Positions 24,643-33,281 of a stretch of 64,000 nucleotides of DNA are shown here, one piece after another; within the stretch, counting starts at the first letter, position 1; each line of letters starts with the position of its first letter. A program made the position numbers and the translations under genes. Location of the stretch: NCBI GenBank assembly GCA_903916735.1, contig CAIWXX010000076.1, forward strand, positions 28,937 through 92,936, in the 5' to 3' direction. This stretch comes from an uncultured Acidobacteriota bacterium. GTDB taxonomy: Bacteria > Acidobacteriota > CAIWXX01. The notes beneath the pieces are model-generated. The model was not told the DNA's origin and did not search any database. It worked only from the letters and a program-made list of their open reading frames with translations.

Positions 24643-26319
24643 TCAGTATCCGGATGCTTTGCCGTACCCGCGGGAATCACTGCCGCCGAGCCAGACTTTT
24701 TCAACGGGGTCAAACCAGATGGCTTGCGCATTTCCCCATGTTGAATCGGACACGACTATTTTGTGCCCGATCTTCTCCAGGGCCGCAATTCCATCTGCGG
24801 TCAAACAGGTTTTCTCGACCTTGATCTGATCTGGGAGATACTGATGATGGAATCTCGGGAGGTCAACCGCCTCTTGAGGATTGAATCCATAGTCAATGAT
24901 GTTCAACAGAACCTGAATCACAGTTGTCGGTATTGTGGACCCACCCGGTGATCCGACAACTCCCAGCAGGCGCCCATCCTTCACAACAATCGTCGGCGTC
25001 ATCGAGCTCAACATGCGTTTGCCGGGCTGTATGGAGTTGGCCTCGGAGCCGACGAGCCCGTACATGTTGGGATGACCCGGCTGTGCGGAAAAATCATCCA
25101 TCTCGTTGTTCAGGAGCATGCCTGCCGCCATCCGGCCGCAGCCGTATCTCCCATTCAGCGTATAGGTTGTCGCGACGGCATTGCCTTCTGCATCCACGAC
25201 ACAGTAATGAGTGGTCTCGGTGGATTCCGGTATCATGTCCGAGATTTCTGAGCTGAGCGTGGCATGCTGAGGGTCGATTGAGCGGCTGAGTTTTTCGGCG
25301 TATTCTTTCGAGATGAGCTGGGTCATATCGAACTTCACGAAATCAGGGTCTCCGAGAAATTTTGCACGGTCGCGAAATGCTCGCCGCATGGCTTCGGCGG
25401 TGAAATGAACGGCGCGCGATGAGTGGAATCCCATGGCCGCGATATCTTCTTTTTCGATCATGTTGAGCACCTGAGCAAGGATGATTCCACCGGAGCTCGG
25501 TGGAGGCATGGACCAGAGTTCGTGCCCGCGGTAGGTGATGTGTACGGGATCGCGCCAGATGGGGGAGTAGGATCCGAGGTCCTTAAGCGTGATGAGGCCC
25601 CCGCCCGCCTGAACGGCCTGCACGATTTCATGAGCGATTCTACCATTGTAGAAAATCGACGGCCCGTTTTTCTGGATGGCTTCCAGAGTCGCCGCCAATG
25701 CCGGTTGCCTGAATATTTCGTCTTCCGTGAAATATTTCCCATCACGGAAAAAGAGCACTTTGGATTCGGGAAACTGACCGAGAAGATCTTCGTCTTCGCG
25801 AAGAGATGTCATCAGCGAGTAGGGCATCGAGAAACCGTCGGCGGCGAGGCGTCGAGCCGGTTCGATGAGTTTCTCGATGGGAAGTCGCCCGAGCTTCCGA
25901 TGCAGCTCATACAAGCCGGCGAGGGTTCCGGGAACTCCCGCCGCAAGATAGCCTTCTCTCGAAAGCCGGTCATCAGGCTTCCCACCCGACGTGAGGTACA
26001 TGTCCCGTGATGCGCCGGCAGGAGCTTTTTCTCGGTAGTCGAGAGCATAGACCTTCCCATCCTTGGATCTCACGACCGAGAACCCGCCGCCGCCGATATT
26101 CCCTGCCTGGGGGAAAGTGACTGCCAGAGCGAAGCCCACGGCAACGGCCGCATCAACTGCGTTGCCTCCCGCCTGCAGGGTCTCGACGCCGGCTTTCGTG
26201 GCGAGGACCTCGGCGCTCGCGACCATCCCGTGAGGCGCGCGAGATGGATGCGGAGAGGCTGCAATCAATGGAAATGTGAATGACAGGCAGAGGATGAGTA
26301 TGAGCGCGATCCTTCTCAT
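24643..26319 (-). CDS. ggt: gamma-glutamyltransferase (periplasmic)
   Basis: This 558-residue protein has a clear signal peptide (MRRIALILILCLSFTFPLIA then AS). The large-subunit region contains VLATKAGVETLQAGGNAVDA and GNIGGGGFSVV. The autoprocessing site is TETTHYCVVD, with T369 as the predicted nucleophile exposed when the precursor is cleaved. Small-subunit motifs GKRMLSSMTPTIV and GSPGGSTIPTTVIQVLLN are present, including the Ser-Ser and Gly-Gly that hold gamma-glutamate. Length and motif order match the family. It hydrolyses or transfers gamma-glutamyl groups of glutathione-like peptides in the periplasm. It stands alone between tRNA-Arg and the adaptor operon. The hydantoinase/oxoprolinase genes 3 kb away could use its product 5-oxoproline, but that is speculation. 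Confidence 0.93.
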   Translation of the reverse strand: MRRIALILILCLSFTFPLIAASPHPSRAPHGMVASAEVLATKAGVETLQAGGNAVDAAVAVGFALAVTFPQAGNIGGGGFSVVRSKDGKVYALDYREKAPAGASRDMYLTSGGKPDDRLSREGYLAAGVPGTLAGLYELHRKLGRLPIEKLIEPARRLAADGFSMPYSLMTSLREDEDLLGQFPESKVLFFRDGKYFTEDEIFRQPALAATLEAIQKNGPSIFYNGRIAHEIVQAVQAGGGLITLKDLGSYSPIWRDPVHITYRGHELWSMPPPSSGGIILAQVLNMIEKEDIAAMGFHSSRAVHFTAEAMRRAFRDRAKFLGDPDFVKFDMTQLISKEYAEKLSRSIDPQHATLSSEISDMIPESTETTHYCVVDAEGNAVATTYTLNGRYGCGRMAAGMLLNNEMDDFSAQPGHPNMYGLVGSEANSIQPGKRMLSSMTPTIVVKDGRLLGVVGSPGGSTIPTTVIQVLLNIIDYGFNPQEAVDLPRFHHQYLPDQIKVEKTCLTADGIAALEKIGHKIVVSDSTWGNAQAIWFDPVEKVWLGGSDSRGYGKASGY

Positions 26320-26346
26320 GGGGATTTCTCCTGACGTGTGGGAAGG

Positions 26347-26422
26347 TGGCGCGCCTGACAGGAGTCGAACCTGCAGCCTACGGCTCCGGAGGCCGGCGCT
26401 CTATCCATTGAGCTACAGGCGC
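26347..26422 (-). tRNA. tRNA-Arg (CCG), CCA encoded
   Basis: On the minus strand from 26422, acceptor GCGCCTG pairs with CAGGCGC. The D-arm is GCTC/GAGC, the anticodon loop is CTCCGGA with anticodon CCG, and the T-loop is TTCGACT. Discriminator G (26350) and encoded CCA (26347-26349) end the gene. The outer pair of the anticodon stem is a C-U mismatch. The gene lies directly upstream of ggt with no integrase beside it. Confidence 0.93.
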
Positions 26423-26758
26423 ACAGTTTCGCACTATATCGAAATGGAGAAATCAAGGCAAATCTCTCTCATTCGGCAGCAAGACTTTTGCTGACGCGTA
26501 CGTCGTCGTCAACGAAAACGTGGTTGCGGACGAATCAAGAGGAGTTCGTCCAGCCGTCGCCGCCACTGCACTCTTGATCGTCGATCGATCATTCGCCTCG
26601 GCTGCGCTCCACCCACTCCAACAAGGCTTTCATTTTTCCTTAATACGACTGTGACGTTATCGTGCCTCAGAGCTGAGGCCTACGATATTGCCTGCCCACT
26701 GTATCGAACCGGTCAGTTTGATCAGACTGTGGACTTGGAATTGTCCATTGCGAACAGA
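26423..26758. other. spacer with no recognised gene
   Basis: I see no credible gene, terminator or repeat. A plus-strand ORF starting at 26651 runs antisense over the glycosyltransferase remnant and is judged spurious. Confidence 0.4.
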
Positions 26759-27490
26759 TCACGTCCGATTGAGAACTCGCAGATAGAGCTTTTCCAGCTC
26801 CCTCACATTATTCTCGACGCTGTACTTCTTGCTTTCTTCGAGGGCTTTCTGGGAAAGCCTGCGGGCGAGATCCTGATTCTTCAGCAAGTCGATGACTTTT
26901 TCCGCCAGGGCGGCTGGATTGGCGGCTGGAACCAGAAGGGCATGCACTCCGTCTTGTGCCACTTCGCGGATACCGCCGACGCTTGTCGACACAATCGTAT
27001 TGCCTGCGCGGCCATCGCTTCCACCAGAGCCAGCGGGAATCCTTCAGTGAGCGACGGCAACTGCTGTTTTCTTTCGAAGAGGCCAATCGGCGGCATATTG
27101 GTGCGGCTGGACGTTCAGGATGGCGTGTTCATGCATGACCGCAGGAAGGCCCAATCTGGTCGCGGCTATGCGGCCGAAATTAGCTGAGCTGTAGCCGTGC
27201 AGATGAAGGATATCGGCGTTTTCACGTTTGGCGAGTTCTTCAGTGGCAGTGATGTTGCCGGGAGAAAATTTCCCTTTGCCGAGATAGAAAACCCGGCACC
27301 CTTGATCCTGCATCCATTGACCAGCGGGCTCGGGCTGCCTTAATCCGCAATAAACCATCTCGAACTGACCAGCGTCGAAACGCGGGTTCCATTGTGCAAA
27401 AAGCCTCGTGCAGCTACTCGGATTTATTCCGTCCATCGAAAACTTGTCGATGACGTGTAAAACCTTGATGGTGCCGGGTGCGTGTGCCAC
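26759..27490 (-). pseudogene. GT4-family glycosyltransferase, internally deleted and frameshifted
   Basis: The minus strand from 27490 encodes a good N-terminal half: TIKVLHVIDKFSMDGI, then ADILHLHGYSSANFGRIAAT, then HEHAILNVQPHQYAADWP. Instead of the roughly 150-residue middle, the sequence jumps to SLTEGFPLALVEAMAA in a second frame, then NTIVSTSVGGIREVAQDGVH in a third frame. The latter is the C-terminal donor-binding motif of GT-B glycosyltransferases, followed by LRRLSQKALEESKKYSVENN-type helices. One internal deletion plus two frameshifts make the gene non-functional. The intact parent would have transferred an activated sugar, probably in exopolysaccharide or lipid glycan synthesis. 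No other glycan genes are nearby. Confidence 0.83.
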
Positions 27491-27580
27491 GGAAAACTCC
27501 TTGGAATTTGCCGGTTCCCAGTTCCCGGTTCATTATTGAGGGCGCTATCTTTATTCGGGCCTTTTCGATTTCCTGTTTTC

Positions 27581-28801
27581 TTATTCGAGCGCTTTCCCTC
27601 GAGTTTCGGGAATCCAGATCCACATGATGGCGGCAAGAAGAAATGCGACAGCCGTGATTGACAGGGCGGCAGGGAATCCATGGGACTGTGCCAGCGAGCC
27701 GACGGCGAAGGGCGCCACGGCGCTGGCGATGCGCCCGATATTGTACGTGAACCCTTGTGCGGCGGCACGGATCTCAGTTGGATAAATCTCGGCGGTGATC
27801 GCGCCGAATCCGGTGAAGTAACCTGTTGCGAAGAACGCAGTGAAAGGGCCCAGGACAAGCAAGACCACGGGATTTTTCGTTGCGACGTAGGCTGTGATGA
27901 GAGCTGCCGCGAGAATGAGATAAAGCACATATGAACGCCGGCGTCCAACGCTGTCACTCATGAAGCCGAATGTCACATATCCGAACCACATGCCGACCTG
28001 CATTGCGATCACCAGCCCCGACATAACAGAGGTGGTCAAACCAACTCCGCCCTGCGCCGTCGGGAGTGAGAGGTACGCAGGTATCCATTGGTTGAATCCC
28101 CACCATGCGAACATCGTGCAGGCATTCATGATTGTGATCGTGACTGTCAGAGACGCCAAAGGTCCCCGAAAGATATCTCGAAAACGCGTTTGACTCTGTT
28201 TCGCATCCATTTGGCGCTGCCGCCATATCTCGGGCTCCTTCACGGTTCGCTGAATCCATAGCGTGACGAACGCTGGAATCATTCCAACGAAGAAGACGAC
28301 GCGCCATCCCCAGCGAGGAAGAATGATCGCAGTCACGATGGCTGCGGCGGCATATCCGACCGCCCAGGCGCTCTGCACAAACCCGAGAGCTTTGCCTCGA
28401 TGTTGAGCGGGCCAGGTTTCTGAAACGAGCGAAGCGCCGCTGGCCCATTCGCCGCCCATGCCGAGCCCAAGCAGCATGCGGAAAAGGATCAGTTGGGTGA
28501 CGGATTGAGCGAGTCCGCAGGCGCCGGTGAAAATTGAATAAATCAGGATGCTGCCCATCAGAGCGCGTGTGCGACCGTAGCGGTCGGCGATGATGCCAAA
28601 AATCATACCGCCGGCGGCTGATGCCACAAGCATCAGCGACGCCACAATGCCGGCCTGGCCTTTGGTCAGGTTGAGATCCTTCATGACGGCCACGAGGACC
28701 AGCGCGTAGAGCATGACGTCGAAAGCGTCGAGCATCCAGCCGAAGAAGGCTGCAATCAGCGCTCGCCTCGCTTCAGGAGTCCCTTCACGCCACCAGTTCA
28801 T
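27581..28801 (-). CDS. MFS transporter (metabolite:H+ symporter type)
   Basis: This 406-residue protein has the twelve hydrophobic segments of the major facilitator superfamily. The A-type motif between TM2 and TM3 is GIIADRYGRTRALMG. LGLGMGGEWASGASLVSETW matches the TM4/TM5 region of the symporter group that includes aromatic-acid and sialate carriers. Another DSVGRRRSYVLY motif lies in the second half. It begins MNWWREGTPEARRALIAAFF without a cleavable signal. It is 227 bp downstream of hyuB on the same strand and may import the substrate handled by HyuA/HyuB. The substrate cannot be read from the sequence. Confidence 0.85.
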   Translation of the reverse strand: MNWWREGTPEARRALIAAFFGWMLDAFDVMLYALVLVAVMKDLNLTKGQAGIVASLMLVASAAGGMIFGIIADRYGRTRALMGSILIYSIFTGACGLAQSVTQLILFRMLLGLGMGGEWASGASLVSETWPAQHRGKALGFVQSAWAVGYAAAAIVTAIILPRWGWRVVFFVGMIPAFVTLWIQRTVKEPEIWRQRQMDAKQSQTRFRDIFRGPLASLTVTITIMNACTMFAWWGFNQWIPAYLSLPTAQGGVGLTTSVMSGLVIAMQVGMWFGYVTFGFMSDSVGRRRSYVLYLILAAALITAYVATKNPVVLLVLGPFTAFFATGYFTGFGAITAEIYPTEIRAAAQGFTYNIGRIASAVAPFAVGSLAQSHGFPAALSITAVAFLLAAIMWIWIPETRGKALE

Positions 28802-29028
28802 GAATGTAAAAAGTCAAAAGGAAAAAAGAAAAAGCTGAGTTTTTGAAACAAAAGAGATACAGATGAAGAAGGCTCTGAGAATGAAGATTTGTGCTGATCC
28901 ATAATCATCTGCCGCTTTCTTCAATGATGTCAGGGTGTATTTTCTTAAACAAACATAGTGGACGCCCGCCGTTAATCATTTTCGCCGTTTTTACGAGACT
29001 CATTCTTTTGCCTTTTTATCTTTTCCTT

Positions 29029-30597
29029 TTATTTAGCTTGCCCGTAGCCGCCACCGCCGGGCGTTTCGATTCTCAGCCGATCGCCGGGGCGTATCTTGAG
29101 CCGCGCTTTGCCAGGCACTTCTTCAACAATGTTGTCGCGGACGATGGTGTTGCGGCCGCAGCGCCCGGGCTCGCCTCCCTGTGCTCCATAGGGCCTCCCG
29201 ATTCGCCTCTCCGACAAAATCGTCACCTCAGTGTCGGCCAGCACTTCGTACTCGCGGAGTATCCCTTCGCCGCCCGGAAATTCGCCACAACCCCCGCTGT
29301 CGCTGCGCAGCCCGTAATGTCGGATCCTCACGGGCAGGTAGTTTTCGATGGCTTCGACGGGAGTATTGCGAGTGTTGGTCATATGCGTATGCACGCCGCT
29401 GATGCCGGCCAGCCCGTTTCGTCCGCCCATCCCGCCGGCGATTGTCTCGTAGTAGGCGAACCGCTTTCCGTTGCGCGGGTCGATACCGCCGAGCGTGACA
29501 TTGTTCATCGTCCCCTGGCTTGCGGCAGGGAGGAGTTGCGGGAGGGCTTTGCCGAGCGCACCGAAGACGACGTCGGTGATTCTCTGTGAGGTTTCGACGT
29601 TGCCGCCGGCCACTGCCGCAGGCCGACGAGCGTTGACGATGGATCCCTCGGGAGCGATGACGCAGATAGCCCGCGAGATGCCGGCGTTGTATGGCACATC
29701 TTCCTGAACCAGGCAGCGGAAAGCGTAGAGCGTCGCCGAGAGAGTGATGGCGTAGTTTGCATTGACCCCGCCCATGACTTGGCTGTCACTGCCGGCGAAA
29801 TCGACTTCGGCTGAATCTCCGTTGATACGGATTGCCGCTTTAATGTGAATCGGCCCCGTTCCGAATCCATCATCATCGAGAGCGTCTTCGAAGAAATATT
29901 CCCCATCGGGCATCTGCCGAATCGTGGAGCGCATGACACGTTCACTGAAGTCCTGCAATTCAGCGGCCAAATTGGCGACCCGCTTTGGCCCATATTTCTC
30001 GACCACTTGTCGCAAACGCGTTTCGCCGACACGATTGGCTGCGATCTGTGCCGTGATGTCCCCTTCGCGTTCGTCGGGTGTGCGCACATTCGCGAGAATA
30101 AACGCCATGACATCCGGCACTATCTCACCTCGCCGCACCAACTTCACGGGTGGGATGATCAATCCCTCCTGATAAATTTCCTGAGCAATCGGCATTGATC
30201 CCGGGCTGATGCCACCGACATCAGAATGATGCGCGCGATTGGCGACATAGAAAGCCGGCACGCGACTCCGTCCGAGAAACATCGCACTGACGAGCGTGAT
30301 ATCCGGAAGGTGTGTGCCGCCTCGAAATGGATCGTTGAGCACGACCATATCACCCGGCTCTATTGTGGTATGTTCGATGGCGGCCTTGACGGAAAGTGGC
30401 ATGGCGCCGAGATGCACCGGAAGATGATCCCCTTGAGCGATCGTTTCGCCGTGAGCGTCATAGACGGCACAGGAGTAGTCGAGCCGCTCCTTGATGTTCG
30501 GGGAGAATGCGGTTCGGCATAGAGTCACACCCATCTCTTCGGCGATCGAGACGAAGATGTTTTTGAAAATCTCAAGCTCGATCGGATTCTTAGCCAT
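29029..30597 (-). CDS. hyuB: hydantoinase B / 5-oxoprolinase subunit
   Basis: This 522-residue protein begins MAKNPIELEIFKNIFVSIAE. It shows family motifs CRTAFSPNIKERLDYSCAVY, GDHLPVHLGAMP, VVLNDPFRGGTHLPDITLVS and RAHHSDVGGISPGSMP. The C-terminal glycine-rich end (RIETPGGGGYGQA) is complete. HyuB works with the ATP-dependent HyuA to open hydantoin-like rings or 5-oxoproline. The ATG overlaps the end of hyuA by eight bases, showing coupling. Length is typical. The exact ring substrate (N-methylhydantoin, other hydantoins, 5-oxoproline or acetone-related ketones) cannot be decided. Confidence 0.9.
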   Translation of the reverse strand: MAKNPIELEIFKNIFVSIAEEMGVTLCRTAFSPNIKERLDYSCAVYDAHGETIAQGDHLPVHLGAMPLSVKAAIEHTTIEPGDMVVLNDPFRGGTHLPDITLVSAMFLGRSRVPAFYVANRAHHSDVGGISPGSMPIAQEIYQEGLIIPPVKLVRRGEIVPDVMAFILANVRTPDEREGDITAQIAANRVGETRLRQVVEKYGPKRVANLAAELQDFSERVMRSTIRQMPDGEYFFEDALDDDGFGTGPIHIKAAIRINGDSAEVDFAGSDSQVMGGVNANYAITLSATLYAFRCLVQEDVPYNAGISRAICVIAPEGSIVNARRPAAVAGGNVETSQRITDVVFGALGKALPQLLPAASQGTMNNVTLGGIDPRNGKRFAYYETIAGGMGGRNGLAGISGVHTHMTNTRNTPVEAIENYLPVRIRHYGLRSDSGGCGEFPGGEGILREYEVLADTEVTILSERRIGRPYGAQGGEPGRCGRNTIVRDNIVEEVPGKARLKIRPGDRLRIETPGGGGYGQAK

Positions 30598-32587
30598 GAT
30601 TCTTCCTGCTCCTCAATTCGCCGGTTCTTGTGGCGATGATGTTTCCGAATTCATCGATCCTGAACCGGAAATTCGGCGGGATGACAGTCGTGGCTTCAGC
30701 GCCGGCGATGATGGCCGGTCCTGTGCCTTCGGCTCCCGGTTCGAGTGCATCCCAGCGAAGGAACGCCGTTGGAAAGCGGCGACGGTTGAAGTAGGCGTGT
30801 CTCATATCCTCTGAAAAGATCTGTGAAACGGCCTTGCCTGGCAATCTCGGAAGCTCCGGCTTTGATGTCAGGCCGATGGCCTTGACGCGAAGATTGACGA
30901 TTTCGGTTGCGCGGCGTGGATTCGCGTATCCATAAAGCCTGGCATGATGCGTGTCAAATTCTTCCCGATAAGAGGGCTCGTATGGGACTGTGATCTCATA
31001 GGACTGGCCGATATATCGAACATCCAGCGATTGCTCGATGCCGATATGGTCATCGTCAAACCCCTCGCGTTGCAGGTCCTGTGTGGCCTGGCTGACGAGC
31101 GGAGCGTACAACTGATCCAGTTCTTCTCCGCTCACCGCTCCAACCGGGCGCAGGATACTCATCGAAAAATCTTTGGTGACGTCGGCGAGGAGCGTCCCGA
31201 GAGCCGAAAGAACTCCGGCATCTTTCGGCGCGATGACGGTTGAGATATCGAGTTTTTCGGCGATCTCGCATGCGTGCATGCCGCCGGCGCCGCCGAAAGC
31301 CAATAGCGCGAAGTCGCGTGGATCGAATCCGCGTTGAACCGAAACGACCCGGATGGCGCGTTCCATGTTGGCATTCGCGATGCGGATGATTCCTTCGGCC
31401 AGAGCGAGGTCGCTCATGCCGAGCTTTGCGGCGAATTCGCGTGTCGCTGCCTTCGTTCGTTCCATATCGAGGGGCATGCGTCCGCCGAGGAAGTAAGATG
31501 GATCCAGGCGTCCGAGAATCAGGTTGGCATCCGTCACCGTCAGTTCCGTGCCCTTTCCATAGCAGACCGGGCCTGGATCGGCACCGGCGCTCCGCGGGCC
31601 GACCTTCAGCGCGCCACCCGTATCGACATATGTGATGGACCCTCCGCCGGCCCCGACCGTGTGGATATCGATGATCGGCAGGCGCATCGGAAAATCGCCC
31701 ACGGTGGATTCGGTCGTCACGCCGATCGCGCCATCAATCAGGCTCACGTCGGTCGATGTTCCGCCCATGTCGAAGCTGATGATTCTGCTGAATCCGGCAG
31801 CCTCGGCGACGGCGCGAGCGCCGACGACTCCCGCAGCCGGACCACTGAGAATCGTCTGCACGGCGGATGCTTTTGCAGCGCTCGCCGAAATAGACCCGCC
31901 GTTGCTCTGCATGATGCGCAGCCGGCTGCCGCTGCCGAGTTTGGTTTCGAGGGTTCCGAGGTAGCGCGCCATGAGGGGTGTCACGTAGGCGTTGAGCACC
32001 GTCGTACTCCAGCGTTCGAATTCGCGATATTCTCGCAAGACGCGGTGCGAGGATGAAACGACGAGCCCTGCATCGGAGAGGCATTTCTCGACCAGTTCCT
32101 CGGAGGATGAATTCCGGTAGGAGTGAAGGAGACAGACAGCGACTGCATCGACTCGGCGCTCTTTCAACTCCGCAGCCAGCCGCTCAATCTCGGCACGGTC
32201 GATGGGAATCAGGATATCGCCTTCAGCCGTCATCCGCTCGCGGATGCCGAATGTCAGAGCCGGTTCGACGAGTGGCCGGCGATCTTCGACCATGATGTTA
32301 TACAGCTCGCGGCGCGTCTGCCGGCCGATGCGCAGGACATCTTCGAATCCACCTGTCGTGACTAGGGCGACACAGGCTCCGCGACGTTCCAGAACGGCGT
32401 TCGTGGCGACTGTGGATCCGTGAGCCACATCAGAGACATCGCGTCTCCCGGCAAGTTCAAGGATGCCTTGCAGAATGGCACGCGACGGATCATCGGGCGT
32501 GGATCTTACCTTGTGGACCCGAATTCGGCCTTCGTCAAGCATCACGAGGTCGGTGAATGTTCCGCCGGTATCGACTCCGATTCGCAC
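30590..32587 (-). CDS. hyuA: hydantoinase A / 5-oxoprolinase subunit (ATP-dependent)
   Basis: The GTG at 32587 is chosen because AAAAGGAGTAGGAC lies just upstream. The 665-residue product begins MRIGVDTGGTFTDLVMLDEG, an actin-like/ASKHA phosphate-binding loop. Further motifs are DVAHGSTVATNAVLERRGA, LSGPAAGVVGARAVAEAAGF, SFDMGGTSTDVSLIDG and LLAFGGAGGMHACEIAEKLD. All are typical of the hydantoinase A family. It couples ATP hydrolysis to ring opening together with HyuB. It is first in the hyuA-hyuB-MFS transcript. The FHA gene upstream on the same strand ends about 100 bp before it and is probably separate. Confidence 0.92.
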   Translation of the reverse strand: MRIGVDTGGTFTDLVMLDEGRIRVHKVRSTPDDPSRAILQGILELAGRRDVSDVAHGSTVATNAVLERRGACVALVTTGGFEDVLRIGRQTRRELYNIMVEDRRPLVEPALTFGIRERMTAEGDILIPIDRAEIERLAAELKERRVDAVAVCLLHSYRNSSSEELVEKCLSDAGLVVSSSHRVLREYREFERWSTTVLNAYVTPLMARYLGTLETKLGSGSRLRIMQSNGGSISASAAKASAVQTILSGPAAGVVGARAVAEAAGFSRIISFDMGGTSTDVSLIDGAIGVTTESTVGDFPMRLPIIDIHTVGAGGGSITYVDTGGALKVGPRSAGADPGPVCYGKGTELTVTDANLILGRLDPSYFLGGRMPLDMERTKAATREFAAKLGMSDLALAEGIIRIANANMERAIRVVSVQRGFDPRDFALLAFGGAGGMHACEIAEKLDISTVIAPKDAGVLSALGTLLADVTKDFSMSILRPVGAVSGEELDQLYAPLVSQATQDLQREGFDDDHIGIEQSLDVRYIGQSYEITVPYEPSYREEFDTHHARLYGYANPRRATEIVNLRVKAIGLTSKPELPRLPGKAVSQIFSEDMRHAYFNRRRFPTAFLRWDALEPGAEGTGPAIIAGAEATTVIPPNFRFRIDEFGNIIATRTGELRSRKNHG

Positions 32588-32687
32588 GTCCTACTCCTTT
32601 TCCAACCCCAAAGGCGCTTGAGACGAATCGCCATCATACGAGTCAGCGGCGTTAGCCGGCCGGTGAGAAGGCGTCCGGAAGAAACGC

Positions 32688-33281
32688 CTACAGCATGTCC
32701 TCGTCTGTGATTCCCGTTATGATCAGCATCATTGTCGTGTTGCCGACCCTGAATTCAGAATGGTTTTCCAGCGGGTGCAGCTTGATCTTGACCCCATCGA
32801 CATATGTTCCATTGGTCGAATTCAAGTCTCGTATGATGCATCTGTCGGAGAAGACCTCAAGAGCCGCATGCTGACGGGATACTTCCATGTCATTGACGAC
32901 TATATCCGTGTTGGCGCGTCCCAGAACCATGCGCGGCTTGTCGATTTGATAAATTTTCCCTTGACTGTTTCCCTGAATGATTGCCAGTGAGAGCTTCTTA
33001 TCATGAGGTAGCTCAAGGATTCCTTCGTTCATCTGAGAGAAAATATTTTCTCTCCCTTCCTTCATATCCGTGGTTTCCTCGGCGTGCGGGAAAATATCCT
33101 TGGGCGCTTCGGCGAAAGATTTCTCTGAGGGCTTGGATGCCGCTTCACTTTCAACTTCAGGATTCCTGACTTCAAAAATATGAGCGCATTTTGGGCATTT
33201 GATTTTCTTTGTCGGCCGTCCGGCGAATTTCGACTCGTCCAGCCTGTACTTTGTTTGGCACTGCGTACACTGAATAATCAT
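32688..33281 (-). CDS. zinc-ribbon (MJ0042 type) plus FHA domain protein
   Basis: This 197-residue protein has an N-terminal zinc ribbon with C5, C8, C29 and C32 (CTQCQTKY then KCPKCAHIFEV), the MJ0042/YjdM-like finger. A variable acidic linker follows. The C-terminal FHA domain (about residues 100-190) has the Gly-Arg, Ser-x-x-His and Asn-Gly core: VLGRANTDIVV, SRQHAALEV and STNGTYVDGV. FHA domains bind phosphothreonine, and this plan is common in regulators of Ser/Thr kinase signalling in Acidobacteriota and Deltaproteobacteria. No kinase gene is nearby. It is the last recognisable gene before the 1.7-kb spacer. Confidence 0.88.
   Translation of the reverse strand: MIIQCTQCQTKYRLDESKFAGRPTKKIKCPKCAHIFEVRNPEVESEAASKPSEKSFAEAPKDIFPHAEETTDMKEGRENIFSQMNEGILELPHDKKLSLAIIQGNSQGKIYQIDKPRMVLGRANTDIVVNDMEVSRQHAALEVFSDRCIIRDLNSTNGTYVDGVKIKLHPLENHSEFRVGNTTMMLIITGITDEDML

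Noticed and set aside
26651..27187. 178-codon plus-strand ORF
   Set aside because: Runs antisense to clear glycosyltransferase remnants and has no family similarity.
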